Of a stretch of DNA of 64,000 nucleotides, positions 15,502 to 24,536 are shown piece by piece. This DNA is from Mycolicibacterium brisbanense (GTDB lineage: Bacteria > Actinomycetota > Actinomycetes > Mycobacteriales > Mycobacteriaceae): NCBI RefSeq assembly GCF_001570425.1, contig NZ_BCSX01000035.1:62001-126000 (forward strand). Reading direction: 5' to 3'. A program made the position numbers and the translations under genes. Below the pieces are notes generated by a model. The model ran no database searches. It had not been told where the DNA came from and worked only from the letters and a program-made list of their open reading frames with translations. The first letter of the stretch is position 1, and every line of letters starts with the position of its first letter.

Positions 15502-16914
15502 GTGGACCAAGTTTCCTTCGGGGCGGATTTTCTCCAGCTCGACCCGTCGACCGCGCCGAGTCGCGGCATCACGGCGTGGCTCACCGATGCGTTCCGCGCC
15601 GCGATCCGCGACGGCCGGCTCGCTCCCGGCACCCGATTGCCCGCCACCCGCGTGCTGGCGGGCGAACTCGGCATCTCGCGTGGAGTGGTGGTCGAGGCGT
15701 ACCGCCGGATCACCGACGAAGGCCTGGTCAGCGGCCGCTCCGGCGGCGGAACCGTGGTACTCGCCCGGCCGGTGAGTACATCTCCGCGCTCCGCGGCACC
15801 CTTCGACACGCACCGACTCCCGCGCCCGCGCCTGACCCTCGCCGAGGGCATCGACCTCTCGCCCGGCGTGCCCGATCTCTCGGCGTTCCCGCGCAGCATG
15901 TGGCTGCACGCCGAACGGGTCGCGCTCGCCGAGACGGCTCCCGAGGACCTCGGCTACGGAGACCCGCGCGGCCATCCGCGGCTGCGTGCCGCGCTGGCTC
16001 CCTGGTTGGGACGCACTCGCGGCCTGCGGGTGGAACCCGACGACATCCTCATCGTCGCCGGGGTGGCCCAGTCCATGTCCCTGCTTGCCCAGCAGCTGCG
16101 CCGCGAGGGAACCGAGGCGATCGCGGTCGAGGATCCCGGGTCGCGCGGTGCCGTCGAAGAATTCGAATACTGGGGCCTGCGAGCGGTTCCGGTCCCGGTC
16201 GACGACGACGGCATCCACGTGGATGCGCTCGCCGCGTCCGGTGCCGCGGCGGCATTCCTGACGCCGGCGCACCAGTTCCCGACGGGGGTGGTGCTGGCCC
16301 CGGCCCGGCGGCGCGAACTGCTGTCGTGGGAGGCCGAATTGATCGTCGAGGACGACTACGACGCCGAGTACCGCTACGACCGCGCGCCCGTCCCGGCGCT
16401 GCACCCGTCAGCGCCGGACCGCATCGCCTACACCGGCAGCACCTCGAAGAGCCTTGCCCCCGCACTGCGGCTGGGTTGGCTGGTGCCGCCCCGCAGCCGC
16501 TTCGCCGAGCTGGTGGATGCCAAACACGCCACCGACCTGGGTAGCCCCACGGTGCCGCAGCTGGTGTTGGCGCGGCTGCTCGAATCCGGCGAGTACGACC
16601 GGCATGTCCGGCTGGTCCGGGCCAGGCACCGAGCCAGGCGCGACGCCCTGCTGCAGAGCCTGTCGGGCGCGCTGCCCTCGGCAACCATCACCGGGGTGGC
16701 GGCGGGTCTGCACCTGTTGGTCATGCTGCCCGCCGGTGCCGATGACGTGGCACTGGCCGACGAGTTGCGGGCAGCCGGTGTTCTGGTGCACCCGCTGTCC
16801 TGGCATCGGCGGCTGCCCGGTCCGCCCGGGCTCGTGCTCGGCTACGCCTCACACACTCCCGACCGGTTGCGCGCGGCAGGGGAGACCATCGTGCGCGTTG
16901 TCGGCCGACCCTGA
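15502..16914 (+). CDS. MocR-family PLP-dependent transcriptional regulator
   Basis: A 470-residue regulator with an N-terminal GntR-type winged helix (about residues 20-90: RDGRLAPGTRLPATRVLAGELGISRG written in part here) and a C-terminal aminotransferase-like domain. The PLP lysine lies in YTGSTSKSLAPALRLGW, and LIVEDDYDAEYRYD supplies the conserved aspartate and tyrosine. I choose GTG 15502; ATG 15451 is in frame, but would place the inverted repeat at 15458-15473 inside the coding region. It likely regulates the divergent DMT transporter. Effector unknown. Confidence 0.88.
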   Translation: MDQVSFGADFLQLDPSTAPSRGITAWLTDAFRAAIRDGRLAPGTRLPATRVLAGELGISRGVVVEAYRRITDEGLVSGRSGGGTVVLARPVSTSPRSAAPFDTHRLPRPRLTLAEGIDLSPGVPDLSAFPRSMWLHAERVALAETAPEDLGYGDPRGHPRLRAALAPWLGRTRGLRVEPDDILIVAGVAQSMSLLAQQLRREGTEAIAVEDPGSRGAVEEFEYWGLRAVPVPVDDDGIHVDALAASGAAAAFLTPAHQFPTGVVLAPARRRELLSWEAELIVEDDYDAEYRYDRAPVPALHPSAPDRIAYTGSTSKSLAPALRLGWLVPPRSRFAELVDAKHATDLGSPTVPQLVLARLLESGEYDRHVRLVRARHRARRDALLQSLSGALPSATITGVAAGLHLLVMLPAGADDVALADELRAAGVLVHPLSWHRRLPGPPGLVLGYASHTPDRLRAAGETIVRVVGRP

Positions 16915-16927
16915 AAGAGCTTGATTG

Positions 16928-17716
16928 TCAAAGGCTGTCGCCGACGTCCACGACGTGAACGTCCACACCTGCAGACGCGATGAGATCAAGCTGTTCGGCA
17001 GCGGCCGTGGAATCGGTCACCAGATGGTCGATCTGGTTGAGCGCCACCATCTTCGCGAGCGTGACCTTGCCGATCTTCGATCCGTCGACGGCTACCACGA
17101 CGCGCTGAGCATTGGCCGCCATCGCGATGGCGGTGCGGGCCTCAGCCTCGTCGAAGGTCGTCGCACCGACCTCGGCCGACATCCCGTCGGCACCGAGAAC
17201 GGCGGTGCCGACGGTGATGACCTGAAACGCGTGTTCGGACATAGGGCCAACAGCCTCAAGGGAATTCGCTCTCACCAGGCCGCCCGTCATGATCACCTTC
17301 ATGTGCGCATCCACAGCGCAGTCGGCAGCGATCGTCAGCGAGTTGGTGACCACAGTCATCTGCGGGCGTCCCTTCAACGCCCGGGCGACCTCGCCCGTGG
17401 TGACGCCGCCGGTCAACGCCACCGATTGTTGGCCCGCAGGCACGAGCGCGGCGGCATGCTGAGCGATCCGGCGCTTGATGGCGACCATCCGGTGGTCGCG
17501 AAGCCGAACCGGGATTTCGCTGCCACTCGGGTCGAGTGCGCGGGCACCGCCATGGGTGCGCACCAGAAGTCCTTGCCCCTCAAGCTCGGCGAGGTCGCGG
17601 CGGAGCGTCGCGGCAGACACCCGCAGTTCGGCACAGAGCACGTGCGACGCTACTTCGCCACGCTCTCGGAGCAGCGAGAGCACTTCGCGCATTCGGTCAG
17701 TGCGTTTGATCGACAT
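16928..17716 (-). CDS. DeoR-family transcriptional repressor of the sugar locus
   Basis: A 262-residue DeoR-type regulator starting at 17716 (MSIKRTDRMREVLSLL) with a GGGAGA site 7 bases upstream; an earlier in-frame start at 17749 lacks one. The N-terminal helix-turn-helix reads LRVSAATLRRDLAELEGQG, followed by LVRTHGGA. The C-terminal sensor domain is the usual ISOCOT sugar-phosphate fold (QSVALTGGVTTGEVARAL, then VVVAVDGSKIGKV). It is divergent from the aldolase/kinase/ABC genes and most likely represses them until a sugar phosphate from the pathway binds. Confidence 0.92.
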   Translation of the reverse strand: MSIKRTDRMREVLSLLRERGEVASHVLCAELRVSAATLRRDLAELEGQGLLVRTHGGARALDPSGSEIPVRLRDHRMVAIKRRIAQHAAALVPAGQQSVALTGGVTTGEVARALKGRPQMTVVTNSLTIAADCAVDAHMKVIMTGGLVRANSLEAVGPMSEHAFQVITVGTAVLGADGMSAEVGATTFDEAEARTAIAMAANAQRVVVAVDGSKIGKVTLAKMVALNQIDHLVTDSTAAAEQLDLIASAGVDVHVVDVGDSL

Positions 17717-17748
17717 TGCTGTGTCTCCCTGGGCTGATGGTCGAGACA

Positions 17749-17763
17749 ATCAGTTTTACTGAT
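17749..17763. promoter_or_regulatory. Candidate DeoR operator
   Basis: ATCAGT-TTT-ACTGAT, a perfect inverted repeat with 6-base arms, in the 137-base region between the DeoR gene and the divergent aldolase gene. TTTCGTG and TTTCATG follow within 50 bases, similar to the direct repeats some DeoR proteins use. Assignment by position. Confidence 0.5.
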
Positions 17764-17853
17764 CGTTTCGTGGATTGCTATTGCGCGCTTTGAGCGAGCT
17801 TTTCATGATCGACGAATGTTCGACAGCACCCTCCCCCCACTGCGGGTCGCCTC

Positions 17854-18738
17854 GTGACCCTGACCGCCACCTCCGACCTCATCGCATCGGCGACCGCCGA
17901 ACGCTCAGCCGTCCTGGCGTTCAACGTCATCACCATCGAGCACGCTGAAGGAATCGCTGCCGGAGCCGAACATGCGGGCGCCGCCGTCGTCATGCAGATC
18001 AGCGAGAACACCGTGCGCTTCCACGGCGGTCGGCTCGCGCCGGTGGCGTCGGCCTGTGCGCGGATCGCCGAGGGCAGTGTCGTCCCAATCTCTCTGCACC
18101 TCGACCACTTTCGGGATCCCGCACTGCTCGGCGACGCGATCGCGGCAGCCGATGCACTCGGCGTCACATCGATCATGGTCGACGCCGCCCAATTGCCGTA
18201 TCAGGACAACGTCGAGAGGACCCGGTCCTTCGCCGATGCCGGGCACCGGGCAGGGTTGTGGGTGGAAGCTGAGCTGGGCGAGATCGGAGGCAAAGCCGAC
18301 GCGCATACGTCGGGCGCCCGGACGGACCCGGACGAGGCGGTGTTGTTCGCCGAACAGACCGGCGTCGACGGCCTTGCGGTGGCCGTGGGCAGCACGCATG
18401 CGATGACGGTCCGCGACGCACGGCTCGACCTTGCGCTGATCCATGAGTTGGCAACGCGCGTGCCGATTCCCCTTGTCCTGCACGGATCTTCCGGAGTTCC
18501 CGACGGCCAGCTCCGGCAGGCCGTGCAAGCAGGCATCCGGAAGATCAACATCGGAACCGCGCTCAATGTTGCCTTCACCGGCGCGGTACGGGACGTGCTC
18601 GCCACCGACGCTGCGGTCACCGACCCCCGCGGATACGTGAAGGCCGGCCGCCAGGCGATCGGGGACACCGTCGCGGAACTGTGCCGTTCTCTCGGGCCGT
18701 CGCGGCAGCCCGTGACCGCAGGAGAGCAGAAGCGATGA
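17854..18738 (+). CDS. gatY: Class II aldolase, tagatose-/fructose-bisphosphate type
   Basis: A 294-residue zinc aldolase of the GatY/KbaY/Fba group. LHLDHF carries the catalytic D84 and zinc ligand H85; later zinc ligands are in GELGEIGGKADAH-like and VLHGSSG segments, the latter followed by the phosphate-binding KINIGTALN. It would split tagatose-1,6-bisphosphate (or a related ketose bisphosphate) to two triose phosphates. The partner gatZ overlaps by 4 bases, which favours the tagatose-type reaction over housekeeping Fba. GTG start; first gene of the long sugar operon. Confidence 0.88.
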   Translation: MTLTATSDLIASATAERSAVLAFNVITIEHAEGIAAGAEHAGAAVVMQISENTVRFHGGRLAPVASACARIAEGSVVPISLHLDHFRDPALLGDAIAAADALGVTSIMVDAAQLPYQDNVERTRSFADAGHRAGLWVEAELGEIGGKADAHTSGARTDPDEAVLFAEQTGVDGLAVAVGSTHAMTVRDARLDLALIHELATRVPIPLVLHGSSGVPDGQLRQAVQAGIRKINIGTALNVAFTGAVRDVLATDAAVTDPRGYVKAGRQAIGDTVAELCRSLGPSRQPVTAGEQKR

Positions 18739-20069
18739 CCAGCACTCAATCGAACACGTTGCCCGACAAACGAATCGCTGAGATGATCCGAGCGCACAAG
18801 AGCGGTGAGCCCGTCGGCGTCTACTCCGTGTGTTCGGCGCATCCCACGGTCGTGGCGGCTGCTCTCACACAGGCCATGGCCGACGGCAGCTACGTGCTCA
18901 TCGAAGCGACGTCGAACCAGGTCGACCAGTTCGGTGGCTACACCGGTATGCGTCCGGCGGAATTCCGCGATCTGGTCCTCGGTGTTGCCGATGAGTACGG
19001 GTTTCCGCGCGACCGCGTCGTACTTGGTGGAGACCACCTCGGGCCCAATCGGTGGCAGCATCAAAATGCCGGCGCCGCAATGGCGAACGCGGATGTCCTG
19101 ATCGCCGGGTACGTCAGCGCCGGATACCGCAAGATCCACCTGGACTGCAGCATGTCCTGCGCGGACGACCCGGCTGTGCTTTCCGATGCGGTGGTGGCGA
19201 GCCGCACCGCGCGATTGCTGCGGATCGCCGAAGACAGTGCGCAACGCGCGGGCCTCGACGGCCCGGTGTACGTCATCGGCACCGAAGTGCCGGTGCCCGG
19301 CGGAGCCCACGAAACCCTGAGCCGGCTCACCCCGACACCGGCCGAACGGGCCCTGCGCACCATCGCTGCGCACAAAGCTGCGTTGGCCGAGGCGGCACTC
19401 GAGGATGTCTGGCCGCGCATCGTCGCCTTGGTGGTACAGCCCGGCGTCGAATTCGATCACCTGAACGTCATCGACTACGACCGCGACGCGACCGCGGAAC
19501 TTCGGCATGTCCTCGACGCTGAAGATCATCTGGTCTTCGAGGCGCATTCCACCGATTATCAGCGTCCGGCCCAGCTGCGAGAGCTGGTGGAGGACCATTG
19601 GGCCATCCTCAAAGTCGGACCTGCGCTCACTTTTGCCATGCGCGAGGCGCTCTTCGCGCTCGCCCACATCGAAGACGAGCTTGTCGCACAGCCGGACCGG
19701 TCGAACCTCATCGACGTGGTCGAACGCAGGATGCTCGCCGACCCCGGGCACTGGCAGACCTACTACGAAGGCGACCCGGCCACTCAGCGCACCGCTCGCC
19801 GGTACAGCTACAGCGACCGACTCCGCTACTACTGGGCGGACGACGAGGTGGACACCGCCCGCCGGACACTTCTGGCGAACCTCGATCGCAACGGCATCCC
19901 CATGCCGCTGATCAGCCAGTTCCTGCCGACCCAGTACGAACGGATCCGCACGGGCGAACTGGACACGACCGCGCAGGCGTTGGTGATCGATCGAATACGT
20001 GACGCGTTGCGCCCCTACGCCGACGCCTGCCGTACTGCACAACCCTTGATCTCAGGAGAACGCCGATGA
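18735..20069 (+). CDS. gatZ: Tagatose-bisphosphate aldolase, GatZ/KbaZ-like subunit
   Basis: A 444-residue protein of the GatZ/KbaZ family (VYSVCSAHPTVVAAAL, LIEATSNQVDQFGGYTG, VLGGDHLGPN, and YVIGTEVPVPGGAH). In enterobacteria this subunit is needed for activity and stability of the GatY/KbaY aldolase. Residues GGDHLGP and KIHLDCSMSC indicate a metal-binding TIM-barrel-like site. The ATG overlaps the gatY stop (ATGA) and has a GGAGAG site; an in-frame upstream start at 18681 is less likely. The SIS gene overlaps its end by 4 bases. Confidence 0.9.
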   Translation: MTSTQSNTLPDKRIAEMIRAHKSGEPVGVYSVCSAHPTVVAAALTQAMADGSYVLIEATSNQVDQFGGYTGMRPAEFRDLVLGVADEYGFPRDRVVLGGDHLGPNRWQHQNAGAAMANADVLIAGYVSAGYRKIHLDCSMSCADDPAVLSDAVVASRTARLLRIAEDSAQRAGLDGPVYVIGTEVPVPGGAHETLSRLTPTPAERALRTIAAHKAALAEAALEDVWPRIVALVVQPGVEFDHLNVIDYDRDATAELRHVLDAEDHLVFEAHSTDYQRPAQLRELVEDHWAILKVGPALTFAMREALFALAHIEDELVAQPDRSNLIDVVERRMLADPGHWQTYYEGDPATQRTARRYSYSDRLRYYWADDEVDTARRTLLANLDRNGIPMPLISQFLPTQYERIRTGELDTTAQALVIDRIRDALRPYADACRTAQPLISGERR

Positions 20070-21217
20070 CCAGCTCGCAAGTTCAAGTCCCCGCTCAAGA
20101 AGACGGTGGCGCAACCATTCTCGAGATCGGCCAGCAACCGGACGCCTGGCGCGAGGTTGGCGCCGAAACCGATGACGATCTCGCCGAATTCCTCCGCAGC
20201 ATCGTCTCGCGGCCCGACCTGCGGGTCATCCTCACCGGGGCCGGTAGCTCGGCGTTCGCCGGTCAGATCGCGGCCCCGGCGCTGCGGCGGCATCTCGGCA
20301 GGCGCGTCGAGGCCATCGCGACGACAGACATCGTGGCCAGTCCGCGAGACCACCTCGAGCGGGACACACCGACGCTGATGGTCTCGTTCGGCAGGTCGGG
20401 AAACAGCCCGGAAAGCCTCGCCACCACAGCGCTGGCCGACGAACTCGTCGGCGACGTCTGGCATTTGATCTACACATGCGACCGTGCGGGGGAGTTGGGT
20501 CGCGCGCACCGCGGCCGCGCCGATTCCCGCGTCGTATACCTGCCGGAGCGCACCAATGACACCGGCTTTGCGATGACGTCCAGCCTGACGTCGATGCTGC
20601 TGTCATGCTTGCTGACGCTGGGACCGGCGCGCCGCAGTGACGTCGAGGCCCTGGCGGGCGCTGCCGAACACGTCGTCACTCTGCAGCCCGACATCCGGGC
20701 TTTGGCGCAGAGCAAGTGGCAGCGCATCGTCTATCTCGGCTGCGGGCCGTTGACAGGGTTGGCGCAGGAGTCGGCATTGAAGCTCCTCGAACTCACCGCC
20801 GGCGAGGTCGTCACCTATTTCGATTCCCCCTTGGGATTTCGGCACGGACCCAAGTCGGTGCTCGACGGTCGCACACTGGCGGTGGTGTACGTCTCGACCG
20901 ATCCCTACACCCGCCGTTACGACCTGGACATCGTCGCCGAACTGCGCGCCCAGCTTGGTCCAGACGCAGTCAGAGTGCTCAGCTGCGAACCCATCCCCGC
21001 GGCGTTGGGGGCAGCGATCGTGCTGCCGGGGCTCCAGCATCTGGACGACGCGCAGGTAGCCTTGCCCTATCTGGTGTTCGCCCAGTACCTCGCGCTGTTC
21101 AGCGCGCTGGAATACAACAAGACACCGGACAATCCGTTCCCATCCGGCGAGGTCAGCCGCGTCGTGCGGGGCGTCACGATCCATCCGATGCCCTCCACTG
21201 ACCCGGAAGCGCGGTGA
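20066..21217 (+). CDS. agaS: SIS-domain sugar isomerase/deaminase (AgaS-like)
   Basis: A 383-residue protein with two SIS domains. The first shows VILTGAGSSAFAGQIAAP and LMVSFGRSGNSPES; the second shows IVYLGCGPLTGLAQESALK, LELTAGEVVTYFDS, LGFRHGPKSV. This is the pattern of AgaS, the galactosamine-6-phosphate deaminase/isomerase, and of related ketose/aldose isomerases. Next to GatYZ it would turn galactosamine-6-phosphate into tagatose-6-phosphate plus ammonia. The exact substrate is inferred from context, not from residues. Confidence 0.82.
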   Translation: MTSSQVQVPAQEDGGATILEIGQQPDAWREVGAETDDDLAEFLRSIVSRPDLRVILTGAGSSAFAGQIAAPALRRHLGRRVEAIATTDIVASPRDHLERDTPTLMVSFGRSGNSPESLATTALADELVGDVWHLIYTCDRAGELGRAHRGRADSRVVYLPERTNDTGFAMTSSLTSMLLSCLLTLGPARRSDVEALAGAAEHVVTLQPDIRALAQSKWQRIVYLGCGPLTGLAQESALKLLELTAGEVVTYFDSPLGFRHGPKSVLDGRTLAVVYVSTDPYTRRYDLDIVAELRAQLGPDAVRVLSCEPIPAALGAAIVLPGLQHLDDAQVALPYLVFAQYLALFSALEYNKTPDNPFPSGEVSRVVRGVTIHPMPSTDPEAR

Positions 21218-21223
21218 TCGACG

Positions 21224-22195
21224 ATGGCCCTTTTTCTCGGAGTTGACGGCGGGGGTTCGAAGACTGCGTTTGCCCTCATCGACGACATGGGGCGCGTCGT
21301 GGCCCGGGCCGCGGCACCGACCTCGTACTACTTCAACGACGGGTTCGATGTCGTGGAACGTGTTCTGGTACAAGGTGTCACGGATATCTGCGGGCAAGCG
21401 GGCATCAACACCGCCGACATCGACGCCGCGTTCTTCGGTATCCCCGGGTACGGTGAGTCGAGCAGCGATCTCGACCGCATCGATGCTGTCCCCGCGGTGG
21501 TACTCGGCCACGATCGCTACGACTGTGACAACGATATGGTGTGCGGCTGGGCCGGATCTCTGGCCGGCGCGGACGGTATCAACGTGATCAGCGGTACGGG
21601 TTCGATGACGTACGGCGAACGGCGCGGTGTCGGACGCCGGGTCGGCGGCTGGGGCGAACTGTTCGGCGACGAAGGTTCCGCCTATTGGGTTGCCACGCAA
21701 GGGCTCAACGCCTTCAGCCGAATGAGTGACGGCAGGCTCGCGCCCGGTCCGCTTCACCAGCTTCTGAAAGAGCGGCTGCAGCTCGGCGCGGATCTCGACG
21801 TGGTGAGCCTGGTCATCGAGAAGTGGGCGGGCAACCGCAGTTCCATTGCAGCCCTGGCGACTACCGTGTGCCAGGCGGCACGCGCAGGTGACGCTGCGGC
21901 CCGGCAGATCCTGTCTGCCGCCGTGTCCGAGTTGGTCACGTTGGTCGAAACCACTGCGGCGCTCATCGGGTTCACCGAACAAGAACCGGTCCCCGTCTCG
22001 TACTCCGGCGGCATGTTCTCCGACGACGGCTTTCGGGATCTGTTCGTCGCCGCGCTCGGAGAGCGGCCCGCCAAGTACGACCTGCAACGCCCGCTGCTCG
22101 ACCCCGTACTCGGCGCCGCGCTCTACGCGGCCAAGCGCAGTGGCCATCCGCTCAGTTCTGCTGCGCTGCGCCAACTCACCTCAACCCACGCGTGA
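21224..22195 (+). CDS. BadF/BcrA-type sugar kinase (N-acetylglucosamine-kinase-like)
   Basis: A 323-residue ASKHA-fold kinase. LGVDGGGSKTAFALID is the phosphate-1 loop, NDMVCGW gives the catalytic-type aspartate, VISGTGSMTYG the phosphate-2 loop, and GWGELFGDEGSAYW is typical of eukaryote-like GlcNAc kinases. It would phosphorylate the free amino sugar or hexose released by the neighbouring glycosidase. It starts 6 bases after the SIS gene. Hexosamine specificity is inferred from family and context. Confidence 0.85.
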   Translation: MALFLGVDGGGSKTAFALIDDMGRVVARAAAPTSYYFNDGFDVVERVLVQGVTDICGQAGINTADIDAAFFGIPGYGESSSDLDRIDAVPAVVLGHDRYDCDNDMVCGWAGSLAGADGINVISGTGSMTYGERRGVGRRVGGWGELFGDEGSAYWVATQGLNAFSRMSDGRLAPGPLHQLLKERLQLGADLDVVSLVIEKWAGNRSSIAALATTVCQAARAGDAAARQILSAAVSELVTLVETTAALIGFTEQEPVPVSYSGGMFSDDGFRDLFVAALGERPAKYDLQRPLLDPVLGAALYAAKRSGHPLSSAALRQLTSTHA

Positions 22196-22216
22196 TTCGA
22201 ACAAGGTGACCGTGAC

Positions 22217-23170
22217 ATGACCGATGCGACAATCACCACCGGCCGCCGCCGCGGCTGGATCTTCTACGCGACGCTGCTGATCCTGTTCTGGGGGGTCTGG
22301 GGCGCCTGGTCTGCTCTACCCGCCACGAAGTACGGCTACCCCGACGAGATGATCTACAGCATCTGGGCGCTGACCATGATCATTCCGGCCGCGTTTGCGT
22401 TGCGGCGCCAGCGCTTCGACCGGCGGCCACGCGCCGCGGTTTACGGCCTTCTCATCGGGCTCACCGGCGCCGGCGGACAATTGCTGTTGTTCCAGGCGCT
22501 CACCATGGGCCCGGCGTACCTGATCTTCCCGATCGTCTCCATCTCACCTGCCATCACCGTGGTCATGGCAATGGTCCTGCTACGCGAGCGGATCAGGGCC
22601 CTGGCGGTTGTCGGCCTCGTCGCGGCACTGGCGGCCATCGTGCTGTTCAGCATCACCAGTGCCGACTCCACGGGCTCGTCCGGCCCATGGCTGCCGCTAG
22701 CCATCCTGATCTGTGTGGCCTGGGGAGTCCAGGCGTACTTCATGCGAAAGACCGCGACAGTGGGCGTCAACGAAGCCACCACGTTCGGCTGGATGGCCAT
22801 CAGCGCGATCCTTCTGATTCCTGTCGCGGTGCTGTCGATGAGTGGTATCCCGACCGGATATCCCTGGCAGGCACCGGTTCTGACAGCGGGAACGCAGTTG
22901 CTCAACGCGGTCGGCGCGCTGTTTCTGGTGATGGCGCTGCACCGCGGCAAGGCCAGCATCGTCGCACCGACGACCAACGCGCTGGCGCCTGCGCTGACCA
23001 TCGTGGTCTCACTGGTCGCCTATCACGCCCTGCCCACCCCCTACGGAGCCGCCGGCATCGTGCTGGCCCTGCTCGGCTCGACGCTGATGGTCTACAGCGA
23101 CGAGAAACGCGGTGAAACGCCCACGGCGACCGCCGTATCCGGAAGCACACACACAAGGAGCCTTACGTGA
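22217..23170 (+). CDS. EamA/DMT-family transporter of the sugar operon
   Basis: A 317-residue membrane protein with about ten hydrophobic segments (LLILFWGVWGAWSAL at the first, ending LALLGSTLMVYSDEKRG). It belongs to the drug/metabolite transporter superfamily. Its start follows the kinase stop by 21 bases and its end overlaps the alpha-galactosidase start by 4 bases, so it is part of the operon. It may export a sugar or a by-product, or import one alongside the ABC system; nothing in sequence decides this. Confidence 0.85.
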   Translation: MTDATITTGRRRGWIFYATLLILFWGVWGAWSALPATKYGYPDEMIYSIWALTMIIPAAFALRRQRFDRRPRAAVYGLLIGLTGAGGQLLLFQALTMGPAYLIFPIVSISPAITVVMAMVLLRERIRALAVVGLVAALAAIVLFSITSADSTGSSGPWLPLAILICVAWGVQAYFMRKTATVGVNEATTFGWMAISAILLIPVAVLSMSGIPTGYPWQAPVLTAGTQLLNAVGALFLVMALHRGKASIVAPTTNALAPALTIVVSLVAYHALPTPYGAAGIVLALLGSTLMVYSDEKRGETPTATAVSGSTHTRSLT

Positions 23171-24477
23171 AGCCCACAGTGGTCGTCATCGGCGCGGGTA
23201 GCGTCGAGTTCACCCGCGAACTTCTCGGTGACATTCTGTCCTTCCCGGAACTGGAATCCACTCGAATCGTGTTGCACGACATCGATTCCGAGCGGCTGGA
23301 AACAGCCGAGGCGATTGCGCACGCGACCGCACGTGCGGCGGGCGCCAGCCCGGAGGTGATCGCCACGACCGATCGGCGCCGCGCGCTCGACGGCGCGGAC
23401 TACGTCATCAACGTGATTCAGGTCGGCATGCACGAGGCGACGCTGCGCGACTTCGAGATTCCGGCTCGTTACGGGCTGAACCAAACCATCGGCGACACGA
23501 TCGGTATCGGCGGAATCTTCCGCGGCCTGAGGACTTTTCCGGTGCTCGCGGGCATCGCCCGGGACATGGAGCAGATGTGCCCGGACGCCTGGCTGCTCAA
23601 CTACACCAACCCGATGGCGATGAACGTCAGCTTCCTGCATCACGTCGCACCGCGGCTGAAGGTGCTCGGCCTGTGCCATTCGGTGTACTGGACGATGGTC
23701 GGCCTGTGTGAACTCATCGACGTGCCGTATGACGAGGTGTCCTACTGGTCGGCGGGCGTGAACCACCAGGCGTGGGTGTTGCGGTGGGAACGTGGCGGGC
23801 AGGACCTGTATCCCTTGTTGGACGAGCGCATTACCGCCGATCCCGAACTGCGGCGGCGGGTGCGAGTGGACATGTACCGGCGCCTGGGTTACTACCCCAC
23901 GGAGACCAGCGAGCATTCCAGCGAGTACGTGCCGTGGTACACGCGCCATCCCGACGAGGTCGACCGGCTGCGGATCAACGTGGGCGAGTACGTGTCCATC
24001 AGCGAGGCGAATCTGGCCGAATATGCCCGGGTCAGAGACCAATTGGCGGACACGAAGACGCTCCCGATCGATACCGGCTCCACCGAGTACGCACCGCAGG
24101 TGATCCATTCGTTGGAAACCGGGACGAGGCGCGTCATCTCGGCCAACGTGGTCAACCACGGGCTGATCACCAATCTGCCGGACGGCGTTGCCGTCGAAGT
24201 TCCGACCGTACTCGACGCGCTGGGGGCCCATCCGATGAAGGTGGGTGAGCTGCCGCCGCAATGTGCCGCGCTCAACCGGAACTTCCTCGGTCCCGTGGAC
24301 TTGACGGTGCGTGCCGCGGTCAATGGCGATCCCCGCCTGGTGCGAGCGGCGGCGATGGTCGATCCCAACACCGCTGCCACGCTTACCGTCGACCAGATAT
24401 GGGAGCTGTGCAACGAGCTGACCACCGCACATGGTGACCTCCTGCCCGCGCCGCTGCGCTCGACGTTGGCGCCGTGA
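23167..24477 (+). CDS. melA: Alpha-galactosidase, GH4 family (NAD- and metal-dependent)
   Basis: A 436-residue GH4 glycosidase. The N-terminal NAD-binding motif is VIGAGSVEFTRELLGD. C170-H171 in GLCHSVY are metal ligands; the CHS(V) form is the one found in GH4 alpha-galactosidases. N199-H200 (GVNHQAW) and the YNPMAMN-like NYTNPMAMN match MelA of enterobacteria, with which the C-terminal part (NLPDGVAVEVP, HPMKVGELPPQ) also agrees. GH4 enzymes work by an oxidation-elimination route, releasing galactose or a galactose-like sugar inside the cell. No signal peptide, consistent with uptake of intact oligosaccharide by the ABC importer. Confidence 0.92.
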   Translation: MKPTVVVIGAGSVEFTRELLGDILSFPELESTRIVLHDIDSERLETAEAIAHATARAAGASPEVIATTDRRRALDGADYVINVIQVGMHEATLRDFEIPARYGLNQTIGDTIGIGGIFRGLRTFPVLAGIARDMEQMCPDAWLLNYTNPMAMNVSFLHHVAPRLKVLGLCHSVYWTMVGLCELIDVPYDEVSYWSAGVNHQAWVLRWERGGQDLYPLLDERITADPELRRRVRVDMYRRLGYYPTETSEHSSEYVPWYTRHPDEVDRLRINVGEYVSISEANLAEYARVRDQLADTKTLPIDTGSTEYAPQVIHSLETGTRRVISANVVNHGLITNLPDGVAVEVPTVLDALGAHPMKVGELPPQCAALNRNFLGPVDLTVRAAVNGDPRLVRAAAMVDPNTAATLTVDQIWELCNELTTAHGDLLPAPLRSTLAP

Positions 24478-24536
24478 GAACGGCCGGCCATGAACCAGAC
24501 CCACGTCCACATGTCGCCAACAAAGGAGTGTCTACC

